A stretch of DNA of 64,000 nt from assembly GCF_000230995.2 (NCBI RefSeq), contig NC_019973.1, positions 3,610,001 through 3,674,000 on the forward strand. Direction: 5' to 3'. Made by a program: the position numbers and the translations under genes. Below the pieces are notes generated by a model. It was not told the origin of the DNA, made no database searches, and saw nothing but the letters and a program-made list of their open reading frames with translations. Of the stretch, positions 1 through 12,074 are shown in pieces; the first letter of the stretch is position 1, and each line of letters begins with the position of its first letter. Origin of the DNA: Mesorhizobium australicum WSM2073 (GTDB lineage Bacteria > Pseudomonadota > Alphaproteobacteria > Rhizobiales > Rhizobiaceae).

Positions 1-344
<344 letters not shown>

Positions 345-348
345 ATCC

Positions 349-951
349 ATGGCCGCCTCCTTAAGCGAACTGTCGACCTATCTCGGCGAGAAGCTGCCTG
401 GCCGCTTCGGCGATGCGGTATTCGCCTATGGCGAGCTCACCGTTCACGTCGAGCCTCAAAACCTGATCGAGGTGATGACCTTCCTGCGCGACGATGCGCG
501 CTGCCAGTTCATCTCGATCATCGATGTCTGCGGTGCCGACTATCCGTCGCGGGCCAAGCGCTTCGACGTCGTCTATCACCTGCTTTCGCCGAAGCAGAAT
601 GTGCGCATTCGCATCAAGGTGCAGGCCGACGAGGAGACGATGGTGCCTTCGATCACCGGCGTCTATCCCGGCGCCGACTGGTTCGAGCGCGAAACCTACG
701 ATCTCTATGGCGTGCTGTTTTCGGGCCACCCGGACCTGCGCCGCCTGCTGACCGACTACGGTTTCGAAGGCCATCCGCTGCGCAAGGATTTCCCGCTCAC
801 CGGTTTCGTCGAAGTGCGTTACGACGACGAAGCCAAGCGCGTCATCTACGAGCCGGTGGAACTGAAGCAGGAATTCCGCAATTTCGATTTTCTGTCCCCA
901 TGGGAAGGCACGGATTACGTGCTGCCAGGGGATGAGAAGGCAAAGCAGTAA
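349..951 (+). CDS. nuoC: NADH-quinone oxidoreductase subunit C
   Basis: Complex I 30 kDa peripheral-arm subunit, 200 aa, which is the normal length for an unfused NuoC. It is recognised by the conserved stretch [20 protein letters not shown] followed by [13 protein letters not shown]. The frame is open upstream into nuoB, but the ATG at 349 gives the family-typical N terminus [16 protein letters not shown] and follows the nuoB stop directly. The stop overlaps the nuoD start by one base, implying translational coupling. nuoC and nuoD are separate genes here, unlike the nuoCD fusion of enterobacteria. Confidence 0.97.
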   Translation: MAASLSELSTYLGEKLPGRFGDAVFAYGELTVHVEPQNLIEVMTFLRDDARCQFISIIDVCGADYPSRAKRFDVVYHLLSPKQNVRIRIKVQADEETMVPSITGVYPGADWFERETYDLYGVLFSGHPDLRRLLTDYGFEGHPLRKDFPLTGFVEVRYDDEAKRVIYEPVELKQEFRNFDFLSPWEGTDYVLPGDEKAKQ

Positions 952-2141
952 TGGCTGAAACCTCCGTCCGCAACTTTAACATCAACTTCGGACCTCAACA
1001 CCCTGCCGCGCACGGCGTTTTGCGCCTCGTGCTGGAGTTGGACGGCGAAGTCGTCGACCGCGTCGATCCGCATATCGGGCTCTTGCATCGCGGTACGGAG
1101 AAGCTGATCGAGGCAAAAACCTATCTGCAGGCGCTGCCTTATCTCGACCGGCTCGATTATTGCGCGCCGATGAACCAGGAGCACGCCTTCGCGCTGGCCG
1201 CCGAGCGCCTGCTCGGCATCGAGGTGCCGAGGCGCGGCCAGCTGATCCGCGTGCTCTATTGCGAAATCGGCCGTATCATGTCGCACATCCTCAATGTGAC
1301 GACGCAAGCCATGGACGTCGGCGCGCTGACGCCGCCGCTGTGGGGCTTCGTCGAGCGCGAAAAGCTGATGGTGTTCTATGAGCGCGCCTCGGGCTCGCGC
1401 ATGCATGCGGCCTATTTCCGTCCGGGCGGCGTCCACCAGGACCTGCCGCGCCAGCTGGTCGAGGACATCGGCAAGTGGATCGACCCTTTCCTGAAATCGC
1501 TCGACGATCTCGACAGGCTGCTCACCGGCAACCGCATTTTCAAGCAGCGCAATGTCGACATCGGCATCGTCTCGCTGGCCGACGCCTGGGCCTGGGGCTT
1601 TTCGGGCGTCATGGTCCGTGGTTCGGGCTCGCCGTGGGACCTGCGCAAGTCGCAGCCCTATGAATGCTATTCGGAAATGGATTTCGACATTCCTGTCGGC
1701 AAGAATGGTGACTGTTTCGACCGCTACCTCGTGCGCATGGAAGAAATGCGCCAGTCGGCACGGATCATGCGCCAGTGCATCGATCTCTTGCTCGGCAAGG
1801 AAAGCACCGGCCCGGTGTCGAACCTCGACGGCAAGGTGGTGCCGCCCAAGCGCCAGGCGATGAAGCGTTCGATGGAAGCGCTCATCCATCACTTCAAGCT
1901 CTATACCGAGGGCTACCGCGTGCCGGCCGGCGAAGTCTATGCGGCGGTCGAGGCGCCAAAGGGCGAGTTCGGCGTCTACCTAGTCTCCGACGGCACCAAC
2001 AAGCCCTACCGCTGCAAGCTGCGCGCACCCGGTTTCGCGCATCTGCAAGCCATGGATTTCCTCTGCCGCGGCCACATGCTGGCCGACGTCACCGCCGTCC
2101 TCGGCTCCCTCGACATCGTGTTTGGTGAGGTCGATCGCTAA
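951..2141 (+). CDS. nuoD: NADH-quinone oxidoreductase subunit D
   Basis: 49 kDa-type complex I subunit that forms the quinone-binding chamber with NuoB. The 396 aa length is typical. The start [20 protein letters not shown] contains the conserved [13 protein letters not shown] loop that reaches into the quinone site, and the protein ends in the usual DIVFGEVDR. It abuts nuoE with no intergenic bases. Confidence 0.98.
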   Translation: MAETSVRNFNINFGPQHPAAHGVLRLVLELDGEVVDRVDPHIGLLHRGTEKLIEAKTYLQALPYLDRLDYCAPMNQEHAFALAAERLLGIEVPRRGQLIRVLYCEIGRIMSHILNVTTQAMDVGALTPPLWGFVEREKLMVFYERASGSRMHAAYFRPGGVHQDLPRQLVEDIGKWIDPFLKSLDDLDRLLTGNRIFKQRNVDIGIVSLADAWAWGFSGVMVRGSGSPWDLRKSQPYECYSEMDFDIPVGKNGDCFDRYLVRMEEMRQSARIMRQCIDLLLGKESTGPVSNLDGKVVPPKRQAMKRSMEALIHHFKLYTEGYRVPAGEVYAAVEAPKGEFGVYLVSDGTNKPYRCKLRAPGFAHLQAMDFLCRGHMLADVTAVLGSLDIVFGEVDR

Positions 2142-3155
2142 ATGTCAGTCCGCCGTCTCGCAGAAGCCAGCGTCCAGCCAGCCTCCTTCGCCTTCAACCG
2201 GGCGAATGCGGCAGCGGCGAAGCAATGGATCAAGAAGTATCCCAAGGGCCGCGAGCAGTCGGCGATCATTCCCCTGCTGATGATAGCGCAGGAGCAGGAG
2301 GGCTGGGTCACCAAGGCGGCGATCGAGACCATCTCCGACATGCTCGGCATGCCGCGTATCCGCGGCCTCGAGGTCGCGACCTTCTATACGCAGTACCAGT
2401 TGAACCCCGTTGGCACCCGTGCGCACATCCAGGTTTGCGGCACCACGCCCTGCATGCTGCGCGGCTCGGAAGCGCTGATGGATGTGTGCCGCTCGAAGAT
2501 CCATCACGACCAATTCCACACCAACGACAAGGGCACCTTGTCGTGGGAAGAGGTCGAGTGCCTCGGCGCCTGCGTCAACGCGCCGATGGTCATGGTGTTC
2601 AAGGATACGTTCGAGGATCTGACACCGGAACGGCTGGCTGAAATCATCGATCTCTACGATGCGGGCAAGGGCGCCTCGGTGACGCCGGGACCGCAGAACG
2701 GCCGCACCGGCTCGGAGCCGGCCTCCGGCCTGACCACGTTGAAGAGCGAAAAGGCGATCCTCAAGTCGACCCGCGACCGTGAAGCCCGGGAAGCAGCCAG
2801 GGCCGCGAAGGCAGCGCCCGACGCGATCATCGCTGCGCCGGTGCCGGCACCGGCCGCCCCAGCTGCGCCTGGTCCGGTTGCTCCGTCGAAATCCAGCAGG
2901 CCGAAGACCGCCGCGCCAGAGACTAACCCGACGTTGAAGACGCCGTCGCCGGCCAAGGTCGCGCCGGTCACCGAGAACGCGGCTAGCGTTGCGCCACCCC
3001 TTCACTCGGCCGCCAACGCCAACAAGGCCGCTCCTGAAGTCGAGGCGACTCCAAAACAACGCAATGGGCCGAAGAACCGGGCCGAACCGGGCAGCGCCTT
3101 CAAGGCGCCGGAGACCAAGCAGCCTGCCGCCAAGCCGACCAAGAAGCCGGTCTGA
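2142..3155 (+). CDS. nuoE: NADH-quinone oxidoreductase subunit E with long Ala/Pro-rich tail
   Basis: 24 kDa-type subunit of the NADH dehydrogenase module. The catalytic part (residues about 20-180) is a thioredoxin-like domain binding the [2Fe-2S] cluster N1a; the four ligands are visible as C99, C104, C140 and C144. Bacterial NuoE is often about 170-240 aa; this one is 337 aa because residues about 185-337 form a low-complexity Ala/Pro/Lys-rich extension. Such tails occur in rhizobial NuoE (family knowledge); their role is unknown. The next gene, nuoF, starts 10 bases after the stop. Confidence 0.95.
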   Translation: MSVRRLAEASVQPASFAFNRANAAAAKQWIKKYPKGREQSAIIPLLMIAQEQEGWVTKAAIETISDMLGMPRIRGLEVATFYTQYQLNPVGTRAHIQVCGTTPCMLRGSEALMDVCRSKIHHDQFHTNDKGTLSWEEVECLGACVNAPMVMVFKDTFEDLTPERLAEIIDLYDAGKGASVTPGPQNGRTGSEPASGLTTLKSEKAILKSTRDREAREAARAAKAAPDAIIAAPVPAPAAPAAPGPVAPSKSSRPKTAAPETNPTLKTPSPAKVAPVTENAASVAPPLHSAANANKAAPEVEATPKQRNGPKNRAEPGSAFKAPETKQPAAKPTKKPV

Positions 3156-3165
3156 GGGACGAAAA

Positions 3166-4470
<1,305 letters not shown>

Positions 4471-4535
4471 CAAGAAACTTTTGAACGCGGGAAGAAACGG
4501 GGCGGGGCGAACGAAGAAACGACCAGGAGAACTCT

Positions 4536-5231
4536 ATGGCGCCGTATTCGACACCCTACCCATTGATGCCCAATTTGGACCAGATCGAGAAGATGAACCA
4601 GGACCTGACCAGGATGATGCCGAAGGAGATGGCCAGCGCCGTCAACCTTTTCGCGCACCCTGTCGCGGGTGCGGCGGCGATGTCGGCGCTTGGCATGGGG
4701 CTCGCCAATCATGCGTTCGGCGTCTGGATGGGCGCGCTTTCGGGGGCCGCCGAGGCATCACACCGCCTCATGCAGCCGCTGATCGAGGATTTCGAGGCAC
4801 GCGTCGAGCAATTCGAGGATGCGAACTCGTCGTCCATCAGGGCGCGGGCGACCGCGAAGACGATGATTGCCGAGGCGCAGTCCTTCGCCCAGGAAGTCAC
4901 CGATATCGCAGCCAGGGAAGCCGCCACCACCGCGCCGGCCGCCAATGCCGCTCCGGCAACAAGCGAGGCAGCGGATGTGCTGCTGCCGGAAGATTTCAGG
5001 CAGCCCAAGGCCATGGAGAAGCCGACGAGGCCGTCCGACCTCAAGGCGATATCGGGCATCGGCCCGAAGCTGGAAAGAGTGCTGAACGGCCTCGGTATCT
5101 GGACGTTTGCCCAGATCGCCGCATGGTCGCCGCAAGAGATTGCCTGGGTCGACGATTATCTGTCGTTCAAGGGCCGCATCGGCCGTGACGACTGGACTGC
5201 CCAGGCGGCGGCGCTGGCCGCGAAGAAGTGA
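4536..5231 (+). CDS. Complex I operon accessory protein with C-terminal helix-hairpin-helix
   Basis: A 231 aa protein of unproven function inserted between nuoF and nuoG, preceded by an AGGAG ribosome site. Residues about 15-125 are Ala-rich and helical, resembling phasin-like amphipathic helices (impression only). Residues 125-150 are an Ala/Pro/Thr linker. Residues about 168-222 contain a helix-hairpin-helix motif (DLKAISGIGPKLERVLNGLG) like that in proteins labelled 'predicted 5' DNA nuclease' and some NADH dehydrogenase accessory proteins. Complex I clusters of other alphaproteobacteria also carry extra reading frames (known for Paracoccus). Co-transcription with nuo is expected from spacing; a role in complex I is only inferred. 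Confidence 0.9.
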   Translation: MAPYSTPYPLMPNLDQIEKMNQDLTRMMPKEMASAVNLFAHPVAGAAAMSALGMGLANHAFGVWMGALSGAAEASHRLMQPLIEDFEARVEQFEDANSSSIRARATAKTMIAEAQSFAQEVTDIAAREAATTAPAANAAPATSEAADVLLPEDFRQPKAMEKPTRPSDLKAISGIGPKLERVLNGLGIWTFAQIAAWSPQEIAWVDDYLSFKGRIGRDDWTAQAAALAAKK

Positions 5232-5304
5232 ATGAAATCTCGGGCGCTGCGTCTGTCGCGCCCGGAAAATGAGATTGCGGGAAATCCGCAGGGGTTTGAG
5301 GCGA

Positions 5305-7386
5305 ATGGCAAAGCTCAAGGTCGACGGGAAAGAAATCACTGTACCCGACCATTACACGCTGCTGCAGGCGGCCGAGGACGCGGGCGCGGAAGTGCCGCGC
5401 TTCTGCTTCCATGAGCGGCTGTCGATCGCCGGCAATTGCCGCATGTGCCTGATCGAGGTGAAGGGCGGACCGCCCAAGCCGCAGGCCTCCTGCGCCATGG
5501 GCGTGCGCGACCTGCGCCCCGGCCCGAACGGCGAGCCGCCGGAAATCTTCACCAACACGCCGATGGTCAAGAAGGCCCGGGAAGGCGTGATGGAATTCCT
5601 GCTGATCAACCATCCGCTGGACTGCCCGATCTGCGATCAGGGCGGCGAGTGCGACCTGCAGGACCAGGCGATGGCCTTCGGCGTCGATTCCTCGCGCTAC
5701 CACGAGAACAAGCGCGCGGTGGAAGACAAGTATATCGGCCCGCTGGTCAAGACAGTGATGAACCGCTGCATCCACTGCACGCGCTGCGTCCGCTTCACCA
5801 CCGAAGTTGCCGGCATTTCCGAACTCGGCCTGATCGGCCGCGGCGAGGATGCCGAGATCACCACCTATCTCGAACAGGCAATGACCTCGGAGTTGCAGGG
5901 CAACGTGATCGATCTCTGCCCGGTCGGCGCGCTGACCTCCAAGCCCTTCGCCTTCCAGGCCCGGCCGTGGGAGCTGACCAAGACCGAATCCATCGACGTG
6001 ATGGATGCCGTCGGCTCGGCGATCCGCGTCGACAGCCGTGGACGCGAAGTGATGCGCATCCTGCCGCGCGTCAACGAAGCCGTGAACGAGGAATGGATTT
6101 CCGACAAGACCCGCTTCATCTGGGACGGCCTGCGCACGCAGCGCCTCGACCGCCCCTATGTGCGCAAGGACGGCAGGCTGGTTCCGGCGAGCTGGGCCGA
6201 AGCGTTCGCGGCGATCAAGGGCGCGGTTTCGGCGGCGGCCCCCGACAAGATCGGCGCCATCGCGGGCGATCTCGCGGCGGTTGAGGAAATCTACGCGCTG
6301 AAGCTCCTGATGGCCTCGCTCGGTTCGAAGAACACCGACTGCCGCCAGGATGGCGCGACGCTCGATCCGGCACTCGGACGCGCCAGCTATATCTTCAACC
6401 CGACCATCGAAGGCATCGAGCAGGCCGACGCGGTGCTGATCATCGGGGCCAATCCGCGCTTCGAGGCCTCGGTGCTCAACGCCCGCATCCGCAAGCGCTG
6501 GCGCCTCGGCAATCTGCCGGTCGGTGTCATCGGCGATGTCGGCGACACGCGCTATGACTACGAACAGCTGGGCGCCGGGCCGGATTCGCTGAAGGATCTG
6601 GCGGACGGCAACGGCAAGTTCTTCCAGACGCTGAAGAAGGCGACGCATCCCCTTATTATCGTCGGTCAGGGCGCTCTGGCGCGCGCCGATGGCGCGGCCG
6701 TGCTCGGCCAAGCGGCCAGGCTCGCCGCCGCCGTGAATGCCGCACGCGCCGACTGGAATGGCTTTGCCGTGCTGCACACCGCAGCGGCGCGCGTCGGCGG
6801 CCTGGACCTCGGCTTCGTGCCGGGCGAGGGCGGCAAGAACGTCGCCGGCATGCTGGGCGAGACGGATGTCCTGTTCCTGCTCGGCGCCGACGAGATCGAC
6901 ATGAGCAAGACCGGCGGCGCCTTCGTCGTCTATGTCGGCACGCACGGCGACGCCGGCGCGCATCGCGCCAATGTCATCCTGCCGGCGGCTGCCTATACCG
7001 AAAAGTCCGGCACCTACGTCAACACCGAAGGGCGCGTGCAGCAGACCAACCGCGCTGGCTTCGCGCCGGGCGACGCGCGCGAGGATTGGGCGATCTTGCG
7101 GGCGCTGTCCGACGTACTGGGCAAGAAACTGCCGTTCGATTCGCTGCCGCAGCTGCGCGCAAAGCTCTATGGCGAATACCCGCATCTGGCTCGCATCGAC
7201 CAGGTCGCGGCCGGCAATGCCGAGGATATCGCCGGCGTGGCGAAGCTCGGCGGGCGGTTGAACAAGGGAACCTTCACCTCGCCGGTCAAGGATTTCTACC
7301 TGACCAACCCGATCGCGCGCGCATCGGCCGTGATGGCGGAATGCTCGGCACTGGCCAAGAGCGGCTTCAAGCAGGCGGCGGAATAA
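5305..7386 (+). CDS. nuoG: NADH-quinone oxidoreductase subunit G
   Basis: 75 kDa subunit that carries three iron-sulfur clusters of the peripheral arm. The N-terminal [2Fe-2S] ligands are C34, C45, C48 and C63; then follow the His/Cys motif [18 protein letters not shown] and the CIHCTRC motif for [4Fe-4S] clusters. The remainder is the molybdopterin-oxidoreductase-like domain that has lost its cofactor in this family. Length is 693 aa from the ATG at 5305, chosen over the in-frame ATG at 5269 because [15 protein letters not shown] is the conserved start and a GAGG site precedes it. Confidence 0.97.
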   Translation: MAKLKVDGKEITVPDHYTLLQAAEDAGAEVPRFCFHERLSIAGNCRMCLIEVKGGPPKPQASCAMGVRDLRPGPNGEPPEIFTNTPMVKKAREGVMEFLLINHPLDCPICDQGGECDLQDQAMAFGVDSSRYHENKRAVEDKYIGPLVKTVMNRCIHCTRCVRFTTEVAGISELGLIGRGEDAEITTYLEQAMTSELQGNVIDLCPVGALTSKPFAFQARPWELTKTESIDVMDAVGSAIRVDSRGREVMRILPRVNEAVNEEWISDKTRFIWDGLRTQRLDRPYVRKDGRLVPASWAEAFAAIKGAVSAAAPDKIGAIAGDLAAVEEIYALKLLMASLGSKNTDCRQDGATLDPALGRASYIFNPTIEGIEQADAVLIIGANPRFEASVLNARIRKRWRLGNLPVGVIGDVGDTRYDYEQLGAGPDSLKDLADGNGKFFQTLKKATHPLIIVGQGALARADGAAVLGQAARLAAAVNAARADWNGFAVLHTAAARVGGLDLGFVPGEGGKNVAGMLGETDVLFLLGADEIDMSKTGGAFVVYVGTHGDAGAHRANVILPAAAYTEKSGTYVNTEGRVQQTNRAGFAPGDAREDWAILRALSDVLGKKLPFDSLPQLRAKLYGEYPHLARIDQVAAGNAEDIAGVAKLGGRLNKGTFTSPVKDFYLTNPIARASAVMAECSALAKSGFKQAAE

Positions 7387-7388
7387 GC

Positions 7389-8432
7389 ATGGACACCTTC
7401 TTCTCCTTCTACGTGCTGCCGGCGCTGCTGATCCTCTTGAAGTCGGTCGTGCTGATCGTGGTGCTGCTGATCTTCGTCGCCTACATCCTTTATGCCGACC
7501 GCAAGATCTGGGCGGCGGTGCAGCTTCGCCGTGGCCCGAATGTCGTCGGCCCCTGGGGCACGCTGCAGGCCTTCGCCGACCTGCTGAAATTCGTCTTCAA
7601 GGAACCGGTCATCCCGTCGGGCGCCAACAAGGGCGTCTTCCTGCTGGCGCCACTTGTCTCCGCCGTGCTGGCGATCTCGGCCTGGGCGGTCATACCGGTC
7701 AGCCAGGGTTGGGCGATCGCCAACGTCAATGTCGGCATCCTCTATGTCTTCGCCATCTCCTCGCTCGAGGTCTATGGCGTGATCATGGGCGGCTGGGCGT
7801 CCAACTCGAAATATCCGTTCCTCGGCGCGTTGCGTTCGGCGGCGCAGATGGTGTCATACGAAGTTTCGATCGGCTTCGTCATCGTCACCGTGCTGCTCAC
7901 CGCCGGCTCGCTCAACCTCAGCGATATCGTGCTGTCGCAGCAGGGTGGGCTTGGTACGCGGCTCGGCCTGCCCAACACGTTCCTCGACTGGAACTGGCTG
8001 GCGCTGTTCCCGATGTTCGTCATCTTCTTCATCTCGGCGTTGGCGGAGACGAACCGTCCGCCCTTCGATCTGGTCGAAGCCGAATCGGAGCTGGTCGCCG
8101 GCCACATGGTCGAATATTCGTCGACGCCGTTCCTTTTGTTCTTCCTCGGCGAGTATGTCGCGATCGTGCTGATGTGCGCGCTGGCCACCATCCTGTTCCT
8201 CGGCGGCTGGCTGCCTCCCTTCGACTTCGCGCCCTTCACCTGGGTGCCCGGCGTCATCTGGTTCGTGCTGAAGGTCTGTTTCGTGTTCTTCGGCATCTCG
8301 ATGGTGAAGGCCTTCGTGCCGCGCTACCGCTACGACCAGCTGATGCGGCTGGGCTGGAAAGTGTTCCTGCCGATCTCGCTGTTCATGGTCGTCGCCACCG
8401 CGGCCTTCCTCAAGATCACGGGGTTTGCGTGA
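7389..8432 (+). CDS. nuoH: NADH-quinone oxidoreductase subunit H
   Basis: Membrane subunit of complex I that contacts the quinone chamber. The 347 aa protein has about eight hydrophobic helices and the conserved loops [20 protein letters not shown] and [20 protein letters not shown]. The start at 7389 lies two bases after the nuoG stop and gives [17 protein letters not shown], the usual N terminus. The stop overlaps the nuoI start by one base. Confidence 0.97.
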   Translation: MDTFFSFYVLPALLILLKSVVLIVVLLIFVAYILYADRKIWAAVQLRRGPNVVGPWGTLQAFADLLKFVFKEPVIPSGANKGVFLLAPLVSAVLAISAWAVIPVSQGWAIANVNVGILYVFAISSLEVYGVIMGGWASNSKYPFLGALRSAAQMVSYEVSIGFVIVTVLLTAGSLNLSDIVLSQQGGLGTRLGLPNTFLDWNWLALFPMFVIFFISALAETNRPPFDLVEAESELVAGHMVEYSSTPFLLFFLGEYVAIVLMCALATILFLGGWLPPFDFAPFTWVPGVIWFVLKVCFVFFGISMVKAFVPRYRYDQLMRLGWKVFLPISLFMVVATAAFLKITGFA

Positions 8433-8923
8433 TGTCCGCTTTGTCCCAGGCCGCGAAATCGCTGCTGCTGCAGGATTTCGTCAGCGCCTTCTTCCTGTCG
8501 ATGCGCCAGTTCTTCGCGCCGAAGGAGACGATCAACTATCCGCACGAGAAGGGACCGATCAGCCCGCGCTTTCGCGGCGAGCATGCGTTGCGCCGCTATC
8601 CCAACGGCGAGGAACGCTGCATCGCCTGCAAACTGTGCGAGGCGATCTGCCCGGCGCAGGCGATCACCATCGAGGCCGGCCCGCGCCGCAATGACGGCAC
8701 GCGCCGCACGGTGCGTTACGATATCGACATGGTGAAGTGCATCTATTGCGGCTTCTGCCAGGAAGCCTGCCCGGTCGACGCCATTGTCGAGGGGCCGAAT
8801 TTCGAATTCGCGACGGAAACGCGCGAGGAACTCTACTACGACAAGGACCGGCTGCTGGCGAATGGCGACCGGTGGGAGCGCGAACTGGCGCGCAACATCT
8901 CACTGGACTCGCCCTATCGCTGA
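8432..8923 (+). CDS. nuoI: NADH-quinone oxidoreductase subunit I
   Basis: Ferredoxin-type subunit that carries the two [4Fe-4S] clusters N6a and N6b. Two full CxxCxxCxxxCP motifs are present, ligands C63/C66/C69/C73 and C103/C106/C109/C113. The 163 aa length is typical of the alphaproteobacterial form. The ATG at 8432 overlaps the nuoH stop. It is followed by the only sizeable gap in the operon. Confidence 0.97.
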   Translation: MSALSQAAKSLLLQDFVSAFFLSMRQFFAPKETINYPHEKGPISPRFRGEHALRRYPNGEERCIACKLCEAICPAQAITIEAGPRRNDGTRRTVRYDIDMVKCIYCGFCQEACPVDAIVEGPNFEFATETREELYYDKDRLLANGDRWERELARNISLDSPYR

Positions 8924-9159
8924 GATCTGACGCATGGACGGGGCGAGGGGCCTCGTCCGGAGGATCATCCCGAAAAGTTGCGGACTTTTCGGACAAGATC
9001 ATCCTCCGGAAGACAAAAGTGTCGCATGTTTCTTTTGATCGGGTATTTCAACCCGATCGGAACATGCGATAGGACACAACGAAACTTGCCGACCGGAGGC
9101 GGTCGCAAACATCAAACAGGACGAGCGTCCTGTTTGGACAGGAACCCGGGGGATCCCCA
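8924..9159. repeat. Four consecutive hairpins in the nuoI-nuoJ gap
   Basis: This 236 bp spacer inside the nuo operon has no gene but is packed with dyad symmetry. Hairpin 1 (8956-9010): 10 bp arms TCCGGAGGAT/ATCCTCCGGA enclosing a second perfect stem CCGAAAAGT/ACTTTTCGG. Hairpin 2 (9022-9069): TCGCATGTT/AACATGCGA enclosing GATCGGGT/ACCCGATC. Hairpin 3 (9086-9108): GACCG/CGGTC extended by TTGC/GCAA with one bulge. Hairpin 4 (9113-9136): 11 bp arms CAAACAGGACG/CGTCCTGTTTG with a two-base loop. The CCGAAAAGT-type stem resembles dispersed rhizobial intergenic palindromes. A role in mRNA processing or attenuation is possible but unproven. Confidence 0.85.
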
Positions 9160-9780
9160 ATGCTGAGTGGACTAGAGGCGGCCTTCTTCTACCTCTTCGC
9201 CTTTGTCGCCGTGGCGTCGGCGTTCATGGTCATTTCGTCGCGCAACCCCGTGCATTCGGTGCTGTTCCTGATCCTGACCTTCTTCAACGCCGCCGGCCTG
9301 TTCATGCTGACCGGCGCCGAGTTCCTGGCGATGATCCTGCTCGTCGTCTATGTCGGCGCGGTCCTGGTGCTGTTCCTGTTCGTCGTCATGATGCTCGACG
9401 TCGATTTCGCCGAACTGAAGAGCGGCGCCCTGCAATACGCGCCGATCGGCGCGCTGGTCGGGCTGATCCTGGCGGCGGAGCTGATCGTGGTGCTGGGCGG
9501 CTACACCTTCGCGCCGAAGCTCGCCTCGACAGTCGCAAAGCCCATCCCGGATCTCGCCGCGCGATCGAACACGGCGGCGCTCGGCGACATCCTCTATACC
9601 GACTACCTCTACTACTTCCAGATTTCGGGCCTCATCCTGCTGGTCGCCATGATCGGCGCCATCGTCTTGACGCTGCGCCACAAGGAAGGGGTCAAGCGGC
9701 AGTCGATCGCAGCCCAGGTCGGCCGCACCGCGGCGACCGGCATGGAAATCCGCAAGGTCAAGTCGGGCGAAGGAGTCTGA
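9160..9780 (+). CDS. nuoJ: NADH-quinone oxidoreductase subunit J
   Basis: Small membrane subunit of complex I (ND6 homologue), 206 aa, with about five transmembrane helices. The conserved segment [20 protein letters not shown] around residues 65-85 corresponds to the pi-bulge helix of the family. nuoK begins one base after the stop. The gene starts right after the hairpin-rich gap, so its translation may depend on that leader. Confidence 0.96.
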   Translation: MLSGLEAAFFYLFAFVAVASAFMVISSRNPVHSVLFLILTFFNAAGLFMLTGAEFLAMILLVVYVGAVLVLFLFVVMMLDVDFAELKSGALQYAPIGALVGLILAAELIVVLGGYTFAPKLASTVAKPIPDLAARSNTAALGDILYTDYLYYFQISGLILLVAMIGAIVLTLRHKEGVKRQSIAAQVGRTAATGMEIRKVKSGEGV

Positions 9781-9781
9781 G

Positions 9782-10090
9782 ATGGTCGTCGGCATCGCAC
9801 ATTATCTGACCGTATCGGCTGTTCTGTTCACGCTCGGCGTGTTCGGCATCTTCCTCAACCGCCGCAACATCATCGTCATCTTGATGTCGATCGAGCTGAT
9901 CCTGCTGGCGGTCAACATCAATTTCGTCGCCTTTTCGGCGGCGCTCGGCGATCTGGTCGGCCAGGTGTTCGCGCTGTTCGTGCTGACCGTCGCGGCGGCT
10001 GAAGCCGCTATCGGGCTTGCCATTCTCGTCGTCTTCTTCCGCAACCGCGGCTCGATCGCGGTCGAAGACGTGAACATGATGAAGGGTTGA
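9782..10090 (+). CDS. nuoK: NADH-quinone oxidoreductase subunit K
   Basis: ND4L homologue, 102 aa, three transmembrane helices, containing the conserved acidic residues in [16 protein letters not shown] and [16 protein letters not shown] that belong to the proton-conducting chain. The length and arrangement between nuoJ and nuoL are standard. Confidence 0.97.
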   Translation: MVVGIAHYLTVSAVLFTLGVFGIFLNRRNIIVILMSIELILLAVNINFVAFSAALGDLVGQVFALFVLTVAAAEAAIGLAILVVFFRNRGSIAVEDVNMMKG

Positions 10091-10100
10091 CGGGGCGACT

Positions 10101-12074
10101 ATGTATCAAGCGATCGTCTTCCTTCCGCTGCTCGGCTTCCTGATCGTCGGCCTGTTCGGCAATGCGCTCGGTGCCAAGGCATCCGAATACATCACCTCCG
10201 GCTTCCTGGTGATCGCGGCCGTGCTGTCATGGGTCGCCTTCTTTTCCGTCGGCTTCGGCCATGGCGAGGTGTTCACCGTGCCGGTGCTGCACTGGATCCA
10301 GTCCGGCGGGCTGGACGTCTCCTGGGCGCTCAGGATCGACACCTTGACGGTGGTGATGCTGGTGGTGGTCAACACCGTGTCGGCGCTGGTTCACATCTAT
10401 TCGATCGGCTACATGCATCACGATCCGAACCGGCCGCGCTTCTTCGCCTATCTGTCGCTGTTCACCTTTGCCATGCTGATGCTGGTGACGGCTGACAACC
10501 TCGTGCAGATGTTCTTCGGCTGGGAAGGGGTGGGCCTCGCGTCCTACCTGCTGATCGGCTTCTGGTACAAGAAGCCGTCGGCCAATGCCGCGGCAATCAA
10601 GGCCTTCGTCGTCAACCGCGTCGGCGATTTCGGTTTTGCGCTCGGCATTTTCGGCGTCTTCGTGCTGTTCGGCTCGGTCAATCTCGGCACGATCTTTGCC
10701 AATGCGGCGACGTTCATCCCGGCCGAAGGCGCGCCGCAAGGTGCCGCCGTGCTCACCTTCCTCGGCCATGCGCTCGACAAGCAGGCGGCAATGACCGTCG
10801 TCTGCCTGCTGCTGTTCATGGGTGCCATGGGCAAGTCGGCGCAGGTGCCGCTGCACACCTGGCTGCCGGACGCCATGGAGGGCCCGACCCCGGTGTCGGC
10901 GCTGATCCATGCCGCCACCATGGTGACGGCCGGCGTGTTCATGCTGGCGCGGCTTTCGCCGCTGTTCGAATTGTCGCACTCGGCGCTGACGGTGGTCACC
11001 TTCATCGGCGCCTTCACCGCCTTCTTCGCGGCGACTGTCGGCCTGGTCCAGAACGACATCAAGCGCGTCATCGCCTATTCGACCTGCTCGCAGCTCGGCT
11101 ACATGTTCGTGGCGCTCGGCGTCGGCGCCTATGGCGCGGCGATCTTCCATTTGTTCACGCACGCCTTCTTCAAGGCGCTGCTGTTCCTTGGTTCCGGCTC
11201 GGTCATCCACGCCGTCTCCGACGAGCAGGACATGCGCAAGATGGGCGGCCTGAGGACGCTGATCCCGACCACCTACTGGATGATGGTGATCGGCACGCTG
11301 GCGCTGACCGGCGTCGGCATTCCGGTGACCGTCATCGGCACCGCCGGCTTCTTCTCCAAGGACGCCATCATCGAGGCCTCCTTCGCAGGCCACAATTCGG
11401 TCGCCGGCCTGGCCTTCATCCTGCTGGTCATCGCCGCCTGCTTCACCTCCTTCTATTCCTGGCGGCTGATCTTCATGACCTTCCATGGCAAGCCGCGGGC
11501 GAGCCACGAGGTGATGCACCACGTCCATGAATCGCCGCCGGTGATGCTGGTGCCGCTGTTCATCCTGGCGGCTGGGGCGCTGTTTGCCGGTGTCATCTTC
11601 CACAATTCCTTTATCGGCGAAGGCTATGCCGAATTCTGGAAGGCGTCGCTGTTCACGCTGCCGGACAACCATATCCTGCACGAGATCCACGAATTGCCGC
11701 TGTGGGTGGAGCTCTCGCCCTTCATCGCCATGCTGATCGGTTTCGCTCTGGCCTGGAAGTTCTACATCCGCTCGCCGGAGATGCCGGTCAATCTGGCCGC
11801 CCAGCATCGCGGGCTTTACGCCTTCCTGCTCAACAAGTGGTATTTCGACGAGCTTTACGACTTCCTGTTCGTTCGCCCTGCCAAGCGTCTCGGTCACTTC
11901 CTGTGGAAGACCGGTGACGGGACCATCATCGATGGGCTCGGGCCTGACGGCATTTCGGCGCGCGTCGTCGACGTCACCAACCGCGTCGTCAAGCTGCAGA
12001 CCGGCTACCTCTACCACTACGCCTTCGCCATGCTGATCGGCGTTGCCGCACTCGTCACCTGGATGATGCTCTGA
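10101..12074 (+). CDS. nuoL: NADH-quinone oxidoreductase subunit L
   Basis: Largest antiporter-like membrane subunit of complex I (ND5 homologue), 657 aa. It shows the family motifs [19 protein letters not shown], the [20 protein letters not shown] helix and [17 protein letters not shown]. The extended C terminus fits the long lateral helix and final transmembrane helix. Its stop overlaps the nuoM start. Confidence 0.97.
   Translation: MYQAIVFLPLLGFLIVGLFGNALGAKASEYITSGFLVIAAVLSWVAFFSVGFGHGEVFTVPVLHWIQSGGLDVSWALRIDTLTVVMLVVVNTVSALVHIYSIGYMHHDPNRPRFFAYLSLFTFAMLMLVTADNLVQMFFGWEGVGLASYLLIGFWYKKPSANAAAIKAFVVNRVGDFGFALGIFGVFVLFGSVNLGTIFANAATFIPAEGAPQGAAVLTFLGHALDKQAAMTVVCLLLFMGAMGKSAQVPLHTWLPDAMEGPTPVSALIHAATMVTAGVFMLARLSPLFELSHSALTVVTFIGAFTAFFAATVGLVQNDIKRVIAYSTCSQLGYMFVALGVGAYGAAIFHLFTHAFFKALLFLGSGSVIHAVSDEQDMRKMGGLRTLIPTTYWMMVIGTLALTGVGIPVTVIGTAGFFSKDAIIEASFAGHNSVAGLAFILLVIAACFTSFYSWRLIFMTFHGKPRASHEVMHHVHESPPVMLVPLFILAAGALFAGVIFHNSFIGEGYAEFWKASLFTLPDNHILHEIHELPLWVELSPFIAMLIGFALAWKFYIRSPEMPVNLAAQHRGLYAFLLNKWYFDELYDFLFVRPAKRLGHFLWKTGDGTIIDGLGPDGISARVVDVTNRVVKLQTGYLYHYAFAMLIGVAALVTWMML

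Noticed and set aside
5167..7185. 672-codon open frame antisense to nuoG
   Set aside because: Mirror image of a high-GC coding gene; Arg/Ala/His/Gln-rich low-information product, no family motif, while the sense frame encodes a complete NuoG.
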